A DNA stretch of 64,000 nt from Echinococcus granulosus (Eukaryota; Platyhelminthes; Cestoda; Cyclophyllidea; Taeniidae): positions 405,278-469,277 of the forward strand of contig NW_020170428.1 of assembly GCF_000524195.1 (NCBI RefSeq). The letters run 5' to 3'. How positions within the stretch are numbered: position 1 is the first letter of the stretch; every line of letters begins with the position of its first letter. A program made the position numbers and the translations under genes. A model generated the notes under the pieces. It was not told the origin of the DNA. It did not search any database and saw nothing but the letters and a program-made list of their open reading frames with translations. Below are positions 46,325 to 58,839 of this stretch, in pieces.

Positions 46325-46560
46325 CGTTCCTCGTTTATCGCCTCTTCTCTGGCCTTCTTACTCTTTAATCGACGAGACTGATTTGATTGGTACGTGTCTG
46401 TTAGTGTTAAAGGGAAACGACGCAGGTTAAAAGATCAGGATACAGAGCTCTTCCCTACTTCGGGGGATTCTGACCATCCCTCTATCACGAGGTTCAAGTC
46501 GGTTGCTCACTTCCTCCCTAAACAGGCCAATTTAAACAGCATAAGTTTTGCACTCATTTT
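46325..46560 (-). repeat. LTR-like direct repeat (5' side of the gypsy relic)
   Basis: Partner of 43890-44160. Shared blocks are listed under the element; identity is roughly three quarters by eye. Confidence 0.65.
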
Positions 46561-46959
46561 TTACTGCTAGGGATGAATTATAGCTTGACGGAAGAAGTTT
46601 TTTAGCTTGCAGATGGGATAAAAATAATGCTTCTTAACAGGAGAACTAAAAATCAAACTCCATCTTTGGCGAATTCACCGGTCCCCTTTTCCTTGGGTAT
46701 GCTATTACAGCTTAAGTGACACTTGCCATGAACCATCTAAAAAGGTAATTACAGAACTGCTTGTTGTGTCTGTTTGAAGATATTAAGAAAGTAAACACGC
46801 GATGCCGCCTTCACCTCCCTACTAGCTGCACAGAACCCGAGGAGATAAGCACTTGGGCAACACTGAAGTGCAAATAAAGTGGCAAGACGAACTGGGCGCC
46901 AAACCTCATCCAGTATCCTGTTCTTAAACAGGATAAAAGGAATCAGTGACGTTACAGTT

Positions 46960-47090
46960 AGACATCTTGTCTGTAACATCAAATTCCAAGACTGGTGCGG
47001 ATAGTTGGTGGATGCTTTTCCTTACAGCACCAACTACGTTGTGATGGCCAACGCGGGAGGTTGACGAACGGGAACGCCTTGACGAAACTT
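46960..47090 (+). repeat. Dispersed repeat, family B (copy 1)
   Basis: Shares AAGACTGGTG.GG.TAGTT, ...GCACCAACT.C versus GCACCGACTGC, TGTGATGGCC.ACGCGG.AGG and the following GACGTT/GACGAA...CAAA.GGAG with 58840-58980 in the same orientation. The family and function are unknown. Confidence 0.6.
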
Positions 47091-50000
47091 CAAAAGGAGA
47101 GGGGGACTGTGCCGTGCTTCACTCCATCGACATCTTCGGTTGGTAAAGGCATTCCTATATAAAACGGAACTGGGGTATTTGATGAGGGCAGATATAATTT
47201 CCACCATTCTGTTCGGGGTCATTTGACATTCTAACATCCCCAGCATATGCATTTCTTTTGCCACGCTAATAGTTAGGCATTCAATGGTAGAAATAGGGGT
47301 GGTTGTCCTTCGGGATTGGGATCGGTTTTCGCTGCCGCCAGTGTAGCGCCCCGTGTTCTCCCAAAAGTCGACAGAAGGAATACTGCCGAGGCAGAATATG
47401 TATTGCCGACGCACAGAAGGGCTTGAGGACCGCTGGTATAGCCCAAAGCCCAGTCGCCCATAGGAAGTGCAAAACCGAAATGAACAGTTAAACAAATAAC
47501 CAAAGTATTATAGTTCTCTGGCTTCGAAGTGTCTAATCCTAGACGAGGCTTTTAAACGGACATTCACAAAATTTTAAAGTAGCTGCTATTCCTCTGTACC
47601 ACTTTGATCCTCTTTCAGTACCCTCCGGTTGTCTATCCAGCCTTCAATTGACTTGTAGAGACGTGAAGATAGTATTTTGCTGTAAAATACCCTAAAACAA
47701 ACTTTCTCAGATTACAAAAGTCTGACATTATCTCATTTTAGAACAGCTTTTTTTCCTAGATCAAGAGATGGTGTTAATAGCAAAGACAGATGCCACTTTG
47801 ACCCTTCCATTGAGGAGCTTTTGCAGGTGCGTTCGTGTAACGTTAAGACCTAGTCCACAGTCATAGATGCAAGACTAGCAGTCTCTGTGGTTCAGTTTTA
47901 GTCCCAAATCATCAAGGGAAGAAGTTGTGTCATTAGCGTACAGTAAGGCTGACTTAGTGGTCGTAGAGTCGCTAAAGTGGCGGCGTGCGCCATGACACCC
48001 AGAGACATACATTTAAACAACTCGATTGCAGTGACGTCATCTTGAAAGAAAAAGTTGTATTTGTAAATGAGTTTCACTTCCATACATTGACATCAAGTGA
48101 CAGGCAATAAGTTTTGAAGAAGGTGAAAGGGGTGGGACAAAGGTACTGCCTCAGCCATCTACACGGAGGTGGCTAGGCCTGGGTTTTCCACCTTGTGGGA
48201 CAATCTGTTTGATGCAGCTTTCATGTGTCTCAATGAAACCTTCTACAACATGCGTGGAGAAAGTAAAGGGCAATGCTTTGATAGCCTCAAGGGTGTTGAC
48301 TCCTGTCAATGACAGTGGCTGCCCCTTTGGTAATAAGGAATCACCAGCACCCGAGTGTAGTTATTGGAGGCACTTAAATTTGAGCAGTACGTTCCTTTTA
48401 AGTGATTCGGGAACCTGACTATCCGTAACGCAAACCAGGTTGGATCATTTCGACCACCGGTCATCACTGCAACTTTAGGGCAGTAATATCTCCGGGGATG
48501 AAGCTTCTCTTTGATCCAATTCCCTTTTTTCAGAAAAATTACCTGTTATATAAATTAAAATGTGCCCAAAAATGTCCTCAAATCATCCCAACTTTGACAC
48601 TCATTGCTTCTTTACTGCTATCCTGCCATTAATCCAAAAGTATTTGGGAAAGTTTGCAACATGGGAGGGCTTGCTTCCTCCCTTCCAAATTTCCCATCCA
48701 TAATTTATTGCAGAATTTCAATCAGACTCTTTTGATTGACAAGCCAATCAACTTGGAGTGACAATAGCAACTATCATATCTTTTGCAAGAAAGAGAAGAT
48801 GTCAAAGACACTTCCCAATCCCCCCACCCCTCATCCCGCCTCTCCCCCTCAAGATCTTATCAACGTAGCTTTGCCACGTGCTAATTGGGCAAGATGATAT
48901 CCCAGGTGACCCCGTCCCTAATGAATATTAGTCCATGCATCAAAGTGGATTTCCTTTTTGTTTTCACTCATCATTTGGTCTTCCAGATCCGACAATAAGT
49001 AGGTGGCCGTCTGATTGGCCAATGCCAAGGCGTGACCTTGGGATTAACCGTGATAATAGTGAAACCAGTTCCATATCATGAATTGCGCGGGCCAGGGTAA
49101 GCTCTTTTCTATCCACAATGTTCTCAAAACCAGCATCCCAATTAATCCGTTTTTGCACAACACCATCGGATTATGCACCATTTAATTTACCGTATTGAGA
49201 GCTACCCAAGCAAGCACTAACACCGTTTTTTTATTGGAAAAAAGTGGATTGGTTGCATCCTTTTACAGGGAAAAATCAAGAAATTCCTAGTCTCCTGTCT
49301 TAAATCAGTATTTCTAGGCGACTTCTCTGACGCTACAATAACGTTGACTTCTTGAAAGCTGGGTCGTAGTAGTACAAATCATTTTAACAAGTTTAAACAA
49401 GGTTCAAATAAGCTACTTCCACAAAGAATGCGCCTCCAACATGTCATATCTTAAAAGATAACTCAGTTTGTTGCCTACGTTTTTTTATATTTACAACTTT
49501 TTTACGTTTTGTAAGCGATTTTATACCTACATTTTTTTTCCTTTTTTAGTAAGGTAGCAGCTTCAGAATAAAATGTTTCATCTACATGTCGGTCGGATCT
49601 AACACAATTGTGAAAAGACCAAAGTCGCAGAAAAGCTTTTTTGGCTTTTAACGGTGAAATTCACCTTCAATACTAAAAATAACTTGCTTTAAAAAATTTT
49701 GAAATGTCCAAATTTCCTGCAATGTACAAAGTTAGGAATGCCTCCTTTTTATTCTCCACTTAACAATTTCAATCCTCCTGTCAAAATGTTACCTCACCTT
49801 TGAACGGAAATAACTGCCCTCAGTTTTCTAGATCAATTCCAAGTTAACGGTTATGGTTGGAATTTAGAGTGTGCTTAAAAAACATGCAGTGTTTTTATTA
49901 AAAACCCATCCAAAAGCATAATAACAAAGCCATGCCTTCGCTTTTTGGTAGGTTTTGGTAAAAACAGTTGTGCACACTAAAGACATGCAGTTCACGATTA

Positions 50001-50649
50001 TTTACAGGCGTGCATCATAAAACCCTTTTGAAGGCAAGGGCAATGTGTCGGGGCGGCTGTCTTCTTTGGTCGCTGCCAGTCCAAAATGTCTGTTGTATCT
50101 TGCAAATAAGGCTTGAACCAGTTTGTCTTGTGACTGCAGTTTTGGTCGTTTCCAAGTGCTTAAGATTTGCGATATGAAAAAAACAGGAGTACGTTGATCC
50201 GCTCTGTGGAAAGCCTTCCGCTTCTCATGGTGGAGAAGTGTGCTTGTATGAATGCTAAGCATAGACCATGCTTTTGTATTAATTAATTCGCACTTACATT
50301 AACTGAGAAATGAAAGCTGTACAGATGACTTGTGTTAACACTTGACAATAGGTACTCAACTGTCAGTTTCCTCTAACCGTCTGTCACGTCGCCGAGGGAC
50401 CGCCTCAGGTCTGGCTAAGGTGCAATGAAAAGTGGCTTTGATACTCTTTACTCTGAATAATTAATTATTCCGCAATCCAACCTGCACTTCATCCTCACAC
50501 CACGACACTACTCTAGCCTAGGGACCATCAATTTCCTCCTCTTTTCTTGTATCCTCTGGACGCAAAACTGCAACCCTCACAACTTGTAGCTCTCAATTCA
50601 CCCGTTAGAAGTAATCATTCCACACATACCTCCAAAGTGATTATCACCC

Positions 50650-50666
50650 TTTTTTCTTTCCAGAAA
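50650..50666 (+). promoter_or_regulatory. Splice acceptor directly before the channel start codon
   Basis: A pyrimidine tract with CAG ending at 50663 leaves only AAA before ATG. It implies either a 5' UTR intron or a spliced-leader trans-splice site, both common in flatworms. No donor was identified upstream in this window. Confidence 0.6.
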
Positions 50667-51962
50667 ATGTTGCTTCATCTTCTCCTAACTCTGCTTGCTA
50701 CCTCACCAGGTCTTGGAGATTACTGTCTTGAGGGTGTTGTCGCTGACAATTGCGACAATTTGGACGCAATTATCAAAAGGCTCTTCACCAATTACTCACG
50801 TTATGAACGACCGAAACCACGACGCCATTGTGAAGCCGACAATACCACAACAGATACGGTTTTTGTGGAGATAAACTTCTTTATTAATGCAATCAGTGCT
50901 GTGAATATTGTTGACATGGATTTTAGGTTAGATTTTCTTCTCCGCCAACGTTGGTATGATCCACGTCTGGATGTTGCCGATCGTTACAACTACAGTGAGG
51001 TGCCAATACACCTCCACATGCGTGATATTTGGTTGCCCGATCTTTTCTTCCGCAATTCCAAGTCCTCCACCCCACACTCTCTCACCACACCCAATACCCT
51101 GGCCTGGATCACCTCCAACGGTATGATAACTTATAGTCAAAAATTGACACTCGGGCTGTTCTGTCATATGCAGTTGTGGGATTTTCCTATGGATACACAA
51201 TACTGCTCGGCCAACGTTGGAAGTTATGGCTATTCAACGCGTGATTTGGAATTTCGATGGTGGAATGAGGGTGGATATGATAGGAGTGGGCGCAAACGCA
51301 GCGGACCGGTGCTGAATGCAGCCGTTCAACTTGAAGATAGTCAATTAAATGAATTCATCGTAATCAACCACACCTGTACCTACTGCGATCGGAATTACAA
51401 AACAACCGGCAGTTTCACCTGTCTGAATGTGGCATTTCAGTTGAGTCGTAAATTTGGCTTCTACCTCATCTATGCCTACTTGCCGTCCCTACTGGTGGTG
51501 CTAATCGCGTGGATGTCATTCCTCATTGACTTTGAGGCGACAGCTGCTAGAACCTCGCTTGGTCTGCTAACCGTCCTCTCCTTAATCACTCAAAGCGCTG
51601 CCGTATTGTCCCAACTCCCCAGAGTTTCCTACATCAAAGCAATTGATATATGGTTTTTTACCTGTTTTTCTTTTGTGGTTGGAGCTCTGTTAGAATTTTC
51701 TTTTGTCAACACAGCCGCCAGAAAGGAGGCTAAATTACGCGAAAGAGGAAGACTTCTCTCCACTGACCTCTCAGTAGTAGGTCATGCAGAAAATGAAGCC
51801 TTAAATAGACGAAAAGCACGAAAATGGGTGTCAGTGCGGTTGTCAAGCCGTGCGAGGATCTACTGCCTGACTGCCAGATGTCTGGATCGGGTGTCTGCAA
51901 TTGTGTATCCACTCTGTTTCCTCCTCTTCAACATCATCTACTGGTTGGTATATCTACACTAA
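50667..51962 (+). CDS. Cys-loop anion channel subunit (glycine/glutamate-gated type), intronless
   Basis: A 431-residue pentameric ligand-gated chloride channel subunit, expected at inhibitory synapses. It has a signal peptide (residues 1-17), the extracellular ligand domain with Cys-loop C166-C180 (13 residues between), and a second Cys pair C240/C252 (CDRNYKTTGSFTC) typical of GlyR and GluCl. M1 is at about 263-286, M2 296-315, M3 324-346 and M4 409-429, with a short M3-M4 loop. The Arg at 0' (R295) preceded by Ala-Ala marks the anion-type filter, but the usual -2' Pro is Ala and the usual 6' Thr is Leu301. The ATG at 50667 sits four bases after TTTTTTCTTTCCAG. I chose it because it opens the signal peptide, and the upstream frame is probably intron. 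The ligand cannot be told from sequence; glutamate is most likely in flatworms. Confidence 0.9.
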   Translation: MLLHLLLTLLATSPGLGDYCLEGVVADNCDNLDAIIKRLFTNYSRYERPKPRRHCEADNTTTDTVFVEINFFINAISAVNIVDMDFRLDFLLRQRWYDPRLDVADRYNYSEVPIHLHMRDIWLPDLFFRNSKSSTPHSLTTPNTLAWITSNGMITYSQKLTLGLFCHMQLWDFPMDTQYCSANVGSYGYSTRDLEFRWWNEGGYDRSGRKRSGPVLNAAVQLEDSQLNEFIVINHTCTYCDRNYKTTGSFTCLNVAFQLSRKFGFYLIYAYLPSLLVVLIAWMSFLIDFEATAARTSLGLLTVLSLITQSAAVLSQLPRVSYIKAIDIWFFTCFSFVVGALLEFSFVNTAARKEAKLRERGRLLSTDLSVVGHAENEALNRRKARKWVSVRLSSRARIYCLTARCLDRVSAIVYPLCFLLFNIIYWLVYLH

Positions 51963-54900
51963 CTGGATGTGCCCGCCGTTGTCAATCAAGTCAAAAAAAG
52001 ATAAGCTATGTGTTTGAAACATTACTCGGCTAATTTTTAATTTATTCGCTAGAGGCAGGCTCAAAGTGCCAATGGGCCGGTTGCCCGGAGGAAAATGTGG
52101 CATGATTGCTGGCCAAATTTCCAACTAAACTTCTAAATTTGCCATAAATCCAGTGACTCATGGGTGAGTTTTGGGGAAATGAGAGATGTTTCCATGCAAT
52201 AAGATTGGTATGCAGTGTATGTCCGATGTAGAATACCGTCCAGCGGCTTGCTGTGTCCCGCCCCCTCCCCCCCCCGGCATTCGACATGGGAGAAGTGGCA
52301 ATACCAGGCTGAGGCATCTACAAACACCGTTTTTTCTTGATAAAAGGATGACTATTAAGACCACCGGTAGACAATCTGTAAAATTATATCCTGTGAGGCT
52401 GTTTAGAGGCCAAAATGTCTAAATCAAAATTAGGCCAAAATAACGAACTTCAAGTAGCAAGCTCATTTGACTGCGCTTTAAATGGACAAACTAAAACAAA
52501 TTTTCTCTTTTATTTGAACCAAAACGCTCTAGTGTTTTATTTTTACGAATAAAAACTATGGATTAGATGCTACGTCGTATTTGATAGCCCACGAATAAAT
52601 TCATTATTTACCACTTTTATCATCCCATCGAATGCTAAATTAAAACTGAAAATTCAAAAAGGTTTATTATTATTAGCTGTAATAAACCACCTCTTTTAAA
52701 TAATTTCAATGAAAATAGTGTTGGCAACGCTCGCTAAGAATGAAATTGGACTTGTGGATTCTTTTTTAAATTTGTCCCATAGATTCCGCTCTTAATTGAA
52801 GAATTCGGCGAAATCCAGAAGTTTTCTCTTTTAAAGATAAGTGAAAAATATGTGCTATTTTCCAAAAAGGCGATAATAATCTCGGTATTTGTAAAAGTCA
52901 GAAGCGACTCCACGTTTTTGGATATTGCTTCGGAGTTGGTGATCTACCCACCCGTCTCCCCTACATGATGTGACCGGTCGAGTAATGTGCCGGTGTTTTG
53001 TTTGGCACTTATTCTCCCATCGTCAGTGAGACGGTCTTCAACGTTGAAGTGAATTGTCACTAGTTAAGCGACTATCGGAAATTGGAAACTTTACAATTTT
53101 CCCCTATGTGCATCGGGTGCCACATTTGTGACATCGCTATGAAAGATACCCGACATCTTTTGTCTCCCAGGAGGGAGGGTACACCCACCCTCAGTGACAC
53201 CCCAAAAGAGAGCTTTAAGCAACTCGCTTTGCACGGCTAAATGTAGTCTTACCATTCGTTTGCACCTTTATGACATGGAAAGGGGAAGTCGTAAATGCTA
53301 AGATTGGCGGTCTGTTCTAAATCGCTTTCAAGTCACACAGAGACGTCGCCTTGATTTGTTTCCTGACTCACCCACCCGCGATGAGAAATGACTTTAGACG
53401 AGGGGATGTGGTATTGCCTGTTCCTGAATGATGCACTGTGCTTCGATCCTTTCCACGCTCATCCCCGAAATACTGTGTGCCTTCTTCACATGTGTGTGCG
53501 TTGCAGTGGAAACGCAATCCTTTATTTCCTGGAGGAGATGTGTCTGCTGCATGGAATTCAAGGATGCGCATGAGTCTCTTCGCCATCTAGAACTAGAATT
53601 AGACAACCACCCAATAAGAAGGCAGTGCGTGACTCCTTACTTGCTGCCATATTGCACAAAACTTGGCCATCAAGGGATTTGCATTTAAAGTAGTAGATAT
53701 CACCATCACTTTTGTTCCCGGATGATGTTTGACCAAGCGGTTGGCACCTTTTCTTAGATTAAAGCATAAGGGACTTCACACGGTCACATCGGAAAGTAAA
53801 GTTTGCTAGAACCAGGGGATGGGACGGAAGATGGTTATGGCTGGATGTTGGTGCATCTGATAAAACGGAATGTCCAAACATCACCCAGTTACGACGATGA
53901 TATAAATAAACCGCAAAAATTGCAGGATGGACTTTTTTGCATTCAAGTTAGTGAAGAGGCAATTTTTACTCCCCATACTTCATTCTTCCGTAAAGTTGGA
54001 CGTGACTGATGATCAATCCCTGAGTAGTCTAAAAATGCAGAGTTGTTCACAACAAAGGCAGAATATACCTGAACAGAGAGAAGGGCTGGGAGGCCACTGG
54101 GATGGAAGGAACTCCATTACAACAAGATGCAGAAGAGGACGGGAAGGTGAGAGGAGACTTAACAGTGTAAAATCAACATCATTTTCCTTCAAACATCTCT
54201 TTTTTCCTTTGACCATTATCCTTGCCCCTCCCCATGATTACACTCGCTACCTCGGGCGTCACGAGAATCGTACAAATTGTTGAAAACCAGGAGACAGGAA
54301 TGAAGAGAACGACGAGTTTGCACTGAGAAGACGATGTTGTCTGTTTCACCAGTGTCAAAACGTTGCGTCTCCCAAGGAGCGGAATTTTACTAAGATCTAA
54401 CTGAAAGTGGTACAGTTTACCAACCAATTTTGTAAGTATTACTTGGCCAATTTTTCTAAAAGGATGTAAAATAGCACATCAACAGATGGCAACGCTGGAC
54501 TTGTCATTTTTTATCCTTTTTACGTAAACAAGGTTAAAGCGCTCGATGAAGGTGGATATTTACGTCAGAACCGACGTACGAAGCCCTTCTTCACCAACGC
54601 TCTAATTTTTCCTACATTTAGTAAACAAAAACAAATTTACAACTCTCTGGCATCACAAATAAATCTTAAAGAACATCATAATGTGCAATAAGGAGCACTT
54701 TTAGAAGATTTGTTATTTAACACGCAGAGGAATCACATTTGTTCCCGGTAATTTCGAAAGAGGAACGGTTTCATTGTCAACTATGACAGCCTGTAAAACA
54801 AATAGTGAATAAAAATTATAACACACCCAAATTTTGACAAAAAACGGAGTTAAACTCTATTTTTGCATATAAGAATGAGTAATGCTTTGGCGGATCGACG

Positions 54901-57884
54901 GGCAGTTTAGGTGTCAAATTAATTCATTATACAAAACTTTTACATAAATAAACCCCGTTACTAAGATTGCTGAAAATTTTCCTTGAATTCCACTGATTAA
55001 ATAAAGTTACTTTTTAAATTAAAACGGTCACTTTATTTATCTACCAAATCTTTTGTCTAGAAATATTCGTCAATACTCCTGATCCATTTTAAGTATAACC
55101 TGGGACATTTCATTACTGATGCTCGATTACAGAGGCTGAGTTGGCTTGCAGAATGAAGGTAGATTCTCGTTTGCTTTAGAAAGTCCTAAATGCTTTTACT
55201 GAGGGCAACATTTGCTTAATGTGGGCTGATTGAATTTCACTAGCCTATTAAAATTCTTAAGGGTATGTCAGTGTTCTTAAAAGATTTTTGTTCTGTGCAA
55301 CTATACAACACCTCGTTGTCCCTCAAGCAGGTCATTCAAGTGCTGAATGCTCACGTTAAAAATTTTTGCAGGTTGGAAGCCATCCAAATCGCCTACACCT
55401 TTCCAATGTCTGACCAGTTCATCACTTTACTGTCTGAGCTCGTAGTCCACAAGTAGATGGTCGTGGGTTACAGTTCTACGTTCTCGTTCACGTAATGATC
55501 CATCGAAGTGCTGTTCGTGAAGAGGTCAACATCTATGCGTTGAGCACTTGCAGATCTAGTAGGCTTGAGGCAGGTTTTCAATTTTGGGGCTCGTTGCTCT
55601 GCCATGTTTAGGCTAAGAACTGCCTATTCATTGCCAAGTGTTGACGCTGGTTCTGTAAACTTTCAACCTTGAATCTCTGCGGATTTAATCATTTACAGGA
55701 AATGCCTTCACTTAATGATGCCTTGAAGCCCTATTCCTTGGACTGCTCTGCTATAGATCTTTGGTTAAATTCAATAACTGGGATTTAAGCTATCTTACAG
55801 TAGTCATAATAGAAATTGCAGCCCAGGTTAAAAGTTCTAGACGCCTTTAAAATGTGACATTAAGAAGGCACTGCTGGCCGAATGATGTGTGAAGGAAAGT
55901 GGTTTGAGCATTCGTTAAACATATGGGACAATACTTTATCTCACTGTCCATGCCACACTTCTGAGATTACCACCACTGAATCCCCAGAACACTCCGCTTC
56001 CTTCGTGTGTGTGTGGTGCATTACAGACGCGCTTATTCACTTGCAGAAGATTAAGCAATTAGAGGGGTCGAGGTTATTTTCCTCGGTGTCATACAACGCG
56101 GCGTAACTGGAAAGTTTGTGTGAAAGTAATTCCACATTTTGGAAAACCGTCACATTTAACCAATCAGCAATTGAGAAGGAATTTACATTCCTATGCTTGC
56201 GGGATAACACAAGACGGCGTACTGGACTTGATTTATTCATGACTGGCACGCCGCTCCTGTGAAGGAATATCACCCCGCCAGGGTTTATGCTAAATTGAGC
56301 GGCGGTGGAACCACCTGGCAGGCGGGAATTGTGAGGCCACGCCTAACAAAGTAATTTGCAATTCTCTTTTCGTCAGTTCATTATCAAAGTCACCTTTCCA
56401 TTTGCATGGTTTTATTAAGTAATAGAAGAGAATTGTGGGTGCTTTGTCTTAGTTACGCTGGTGATTTGTTGAGGACGGAAGATGTAGAGGTTTGTAATTA
56501 GGGAGCAAGTTGGCTATGCTCACTTTTTTCGCGGGCCAGTTACCAAAACTCCACCACGTTGCTGAGCTCTTTGCACGTCTGCGGGTGCACAAAAATTGCC
56601 GTTCCCTCGCTTATACGATCCTCAAATCTCAGGCTCAAGGCAAAGTCAACAATCTTTCTTCATTTCCTTGACTACTTAGTGAAAAACTTCACTTTTGTTA
56701 AATCAATTTAGACTGACTCATATTTAATCAAAAGTAAGTCTTAATCTTCCCTTTTTATTTACTTTATCACTAAATCGATTTTGGCGCAATTATATGACCC
56801 AATGAAAACAAGCCAACCAATCAGAGTGGCCTTCTCAAGGTGCCAAAATATATTCGAAACCTGATTCCTTCAAACCGGTTGAATTGACTCAATAAGAGGT
56901 TGGGCGGACAATCCTCGAAAGAATTTGGCAGCAGTAGTCAAATTGCACAGCGCAAAGTTCCACCTCATTCTGTAAAAAGAGAAGAATTTACACGATTTTC
57001 GGCAGATCTCGATAAAATGACTTGTTTGCTTGCATTCTCTTGGCACGGTACCACTTAGTGCATCCTCCGTGGCATTCTGCCTATTTTAAAACCTTATTTC
57101 TGCAAAACCGTGGGAAGTCCCAGCAGCATCATCAGGAAGAGTTGGGCAAGCATTAACCGGTTGGAAAGAAGTTCCAGCCTTCGATGACAGTGCAGGGCTT
57201 CAAACTCTACACTTCCCCCTATGAAGATGCACGATTTCAGATGTGAGGGAGACGCCGCCTCACCTCCCTCCACGCGGTGGATGACGCCTCTTTTTGGAAT
57301 TGGTAGAGCTTCTGACAGCAACGGAGGGGGAAAAGTGGGGAGCAATACTTAGGCGGAAACGCCATCTAAGGTAACAGTTTCGAAAGCCCATAGTAGCCAC
57401 TCTTTTCCCACACAAAGGGTGGGAGAGCATTCAGTGACATCCCTTGCCTTGAGAACAGATGGTTAAATGCGCAAATGATCCTAATTCTCGTTAGATTTAG
57501 TTTACTTACCACAAACAAATGTTCCATCGACATATTTCTTTCTTTAAACTTATGTCCATTCTCTTTTATTTTACTAAATTATTGAGTAAAATGGAACCCT
57601 TCGTTTCCCACCCACTTCCCAATTATTTGCGAGACACTTTAAAGGGCGCGCCGCATTCAGACTCGCACTCCTCTATTCAAGCTAAACTACAACAGTAGTT
57701 TTTCAAAAAAAAAATTTGCCAGGTAAACAATTAAAGACTGAATTGATTAACTAGGATTATTTAATTGAACAAGTATGAGGATTTAACGAATTCCGATTTG
57801 GAATTGTACGCGATATTATTGTTTCTTTTTTAAGTTTAATGGAATGTAATCAAGGAGCAACTCCAGTTCTAATCTTTTACTAAA
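51963..57884. other. AT-rich intergenic stretch right of the channel gene
   Basis: It contains the channel 3' UTR; an AATAAA lies at 52548-52553, rather far from the stop. No exon, RNA gene, CRISPR-like array or strong repeat was recognised across 6 kb. Short open frames here look like chance. Confidence 0.5.
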
Positions 57885-58230
57885 TTAAAATTTATCTGAT
57901 CCACCCATATTGTCTTCATTGTTATCTCGCGCACATTTGTATAAGCGTAGCCCCCTACGCCACTTCTTGATCTCTTCCATTGAAAGTTTATGTTGAAAAT
58001 CCTTAGGTTGCCACGGCAATAGCACGACCTCATCCTCTCTACAGAAACTGTTTAGTCTATTAGTTCGCCGTGTATGAGGCTTTAAAGTCCTGCCCACTTC
58101 TTTGGAGTCCCGTTTGTAGAAAGACTGGAGAATTTCTGCTTCTTTCCTTAATTGCTACTGCATTTACATGTGCTTTGCTTTTATTTGCAACTCAAGTGAA
58201 GTTATTTCTTTTCGCCACTGCTGGATTTTA
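57885..58230 (-). pseudogene. Stop-disrupted coding-like stretch, unidentified
   Basis: Minus-strand frame from about 58230 to the TAA at 57885 reads as a charged helical protein. KIQQWRKEITSLELQIKAKH is followed by two in-frame stops (TAA and TAG, 12 bases), then RKEAEILQSFYKRD, SFCREDEVVLLPW and MEEIKKWRRGLRLYKCARDN. Codon choice is protein-like throughout. An AG just before the second part (GCAGTAG) could be a true acceptor, making 57885-58144 a terminal exon, but no matching donor exon was found. I recognise no family. Confidence 0.35.
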
Positions 58231-58299
58231 TTAGTCACCCCTTGGGTGTCATTGCTCCTCTAGAAATTGGTAATGCGTGGCTTATTGTAGCGCGAGGCT

Positions 58300-58500
58300 C
58301 TTAGTTCTCCTCATCCCTGTTCCTCGTACCCTTAGAACAAATAGAGGGAAGTGAATCGGGAGAACAAATACAAAGTTTAGCGCGGGGAGGACCCGCAATC
58401 GCTCTAGGCTTGAGAGACGCCGACTCTGTCATCAGATTCGATTTGTAACCTTGCCTCCTCTATGAAAGCTATATTAAAACAATATAAGTATTACATTATT
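58300..58500. repeat. Possible solo LTR fragment
   Basis: Shares GTTCCTCGT and an AAACAATATAAGTATT end with the LTR-like repeats at 43890 and 46325, with weak similarity between. The assignment is tentative. Confidence 0.25.
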
Positions 58501-58839
58501 GACTTTGAAACACTTGTTTTTGAAACATACGCAGATTAGCGCTTTGTGTGGGTTTAGATGCCTCAGATTCGATAATCCCTCTACTTCTCCATCGAGATAG
58601 ATATGGGTGGGTACCACTGGAATAAGAAAAATGTGGCAAAGAAGAATAGGTGCAAAATTCTACCCCCACGAAACTATGCTAACCCTCGTCCTTTGTCACG
58701 TGACTCTGATTTTTGGCCAGTGTTCTTACGACTGGCGATGATCATGCATGATGACCTGGACATTTTCCAAACAGGACGGAGCTTAAGTTAGTGGAATTGT
58801 CAAGAGAGAATGGTGAAGTCGTGGGCAGATATCTTCTTA

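Larger units (their letters stand above)
43880..46570 (-). mobile_element. Decayed Ty3/gypsy LTR retrotransposon
   Basis: Two direct repeats about 2.4 kb apart (about 43890-44160 and 46325-46560) share long stretches by eye: GTTCCTCGTTT.TCGCCTC, GAACTCTTCCCT versus GAGCTCTTCCCT, ATTCTGAC, ATCACGAGG, CTTCCTC.CTAAAC and AACA.CATAAG. They flank reverse-transcriptase/RNase H remains on the minus strand. The interval is too short for a whole element: integrase is absent, and gag/protease is not recognisable in the 870 bp available. The two repeats are clearly diverged (about 75% by eye), so the insertion is old. Confidence 0.72.
46571..50666. other. Gene-poor region between gypsy relic and chloride channel
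   Basis: About 46960-47090 is one of a repeat pair with 58840-58980. Minus-strand fragments at 47270-48090 look like old element debris, but no domain is recognised. From 49200 onward the sequence is AT-rich and featureless. The promoter and 5' UTR exon of the channel gene should lie near the right end but were not identified. Confidence 0.45.

Noticed and set aside
57094..57345. Possible match of GACGCCGCCTCACCTCCCT to similar words at 46800
   Set aside because: The shared block is only about 25 bp and the flanks do not align; likely chance.
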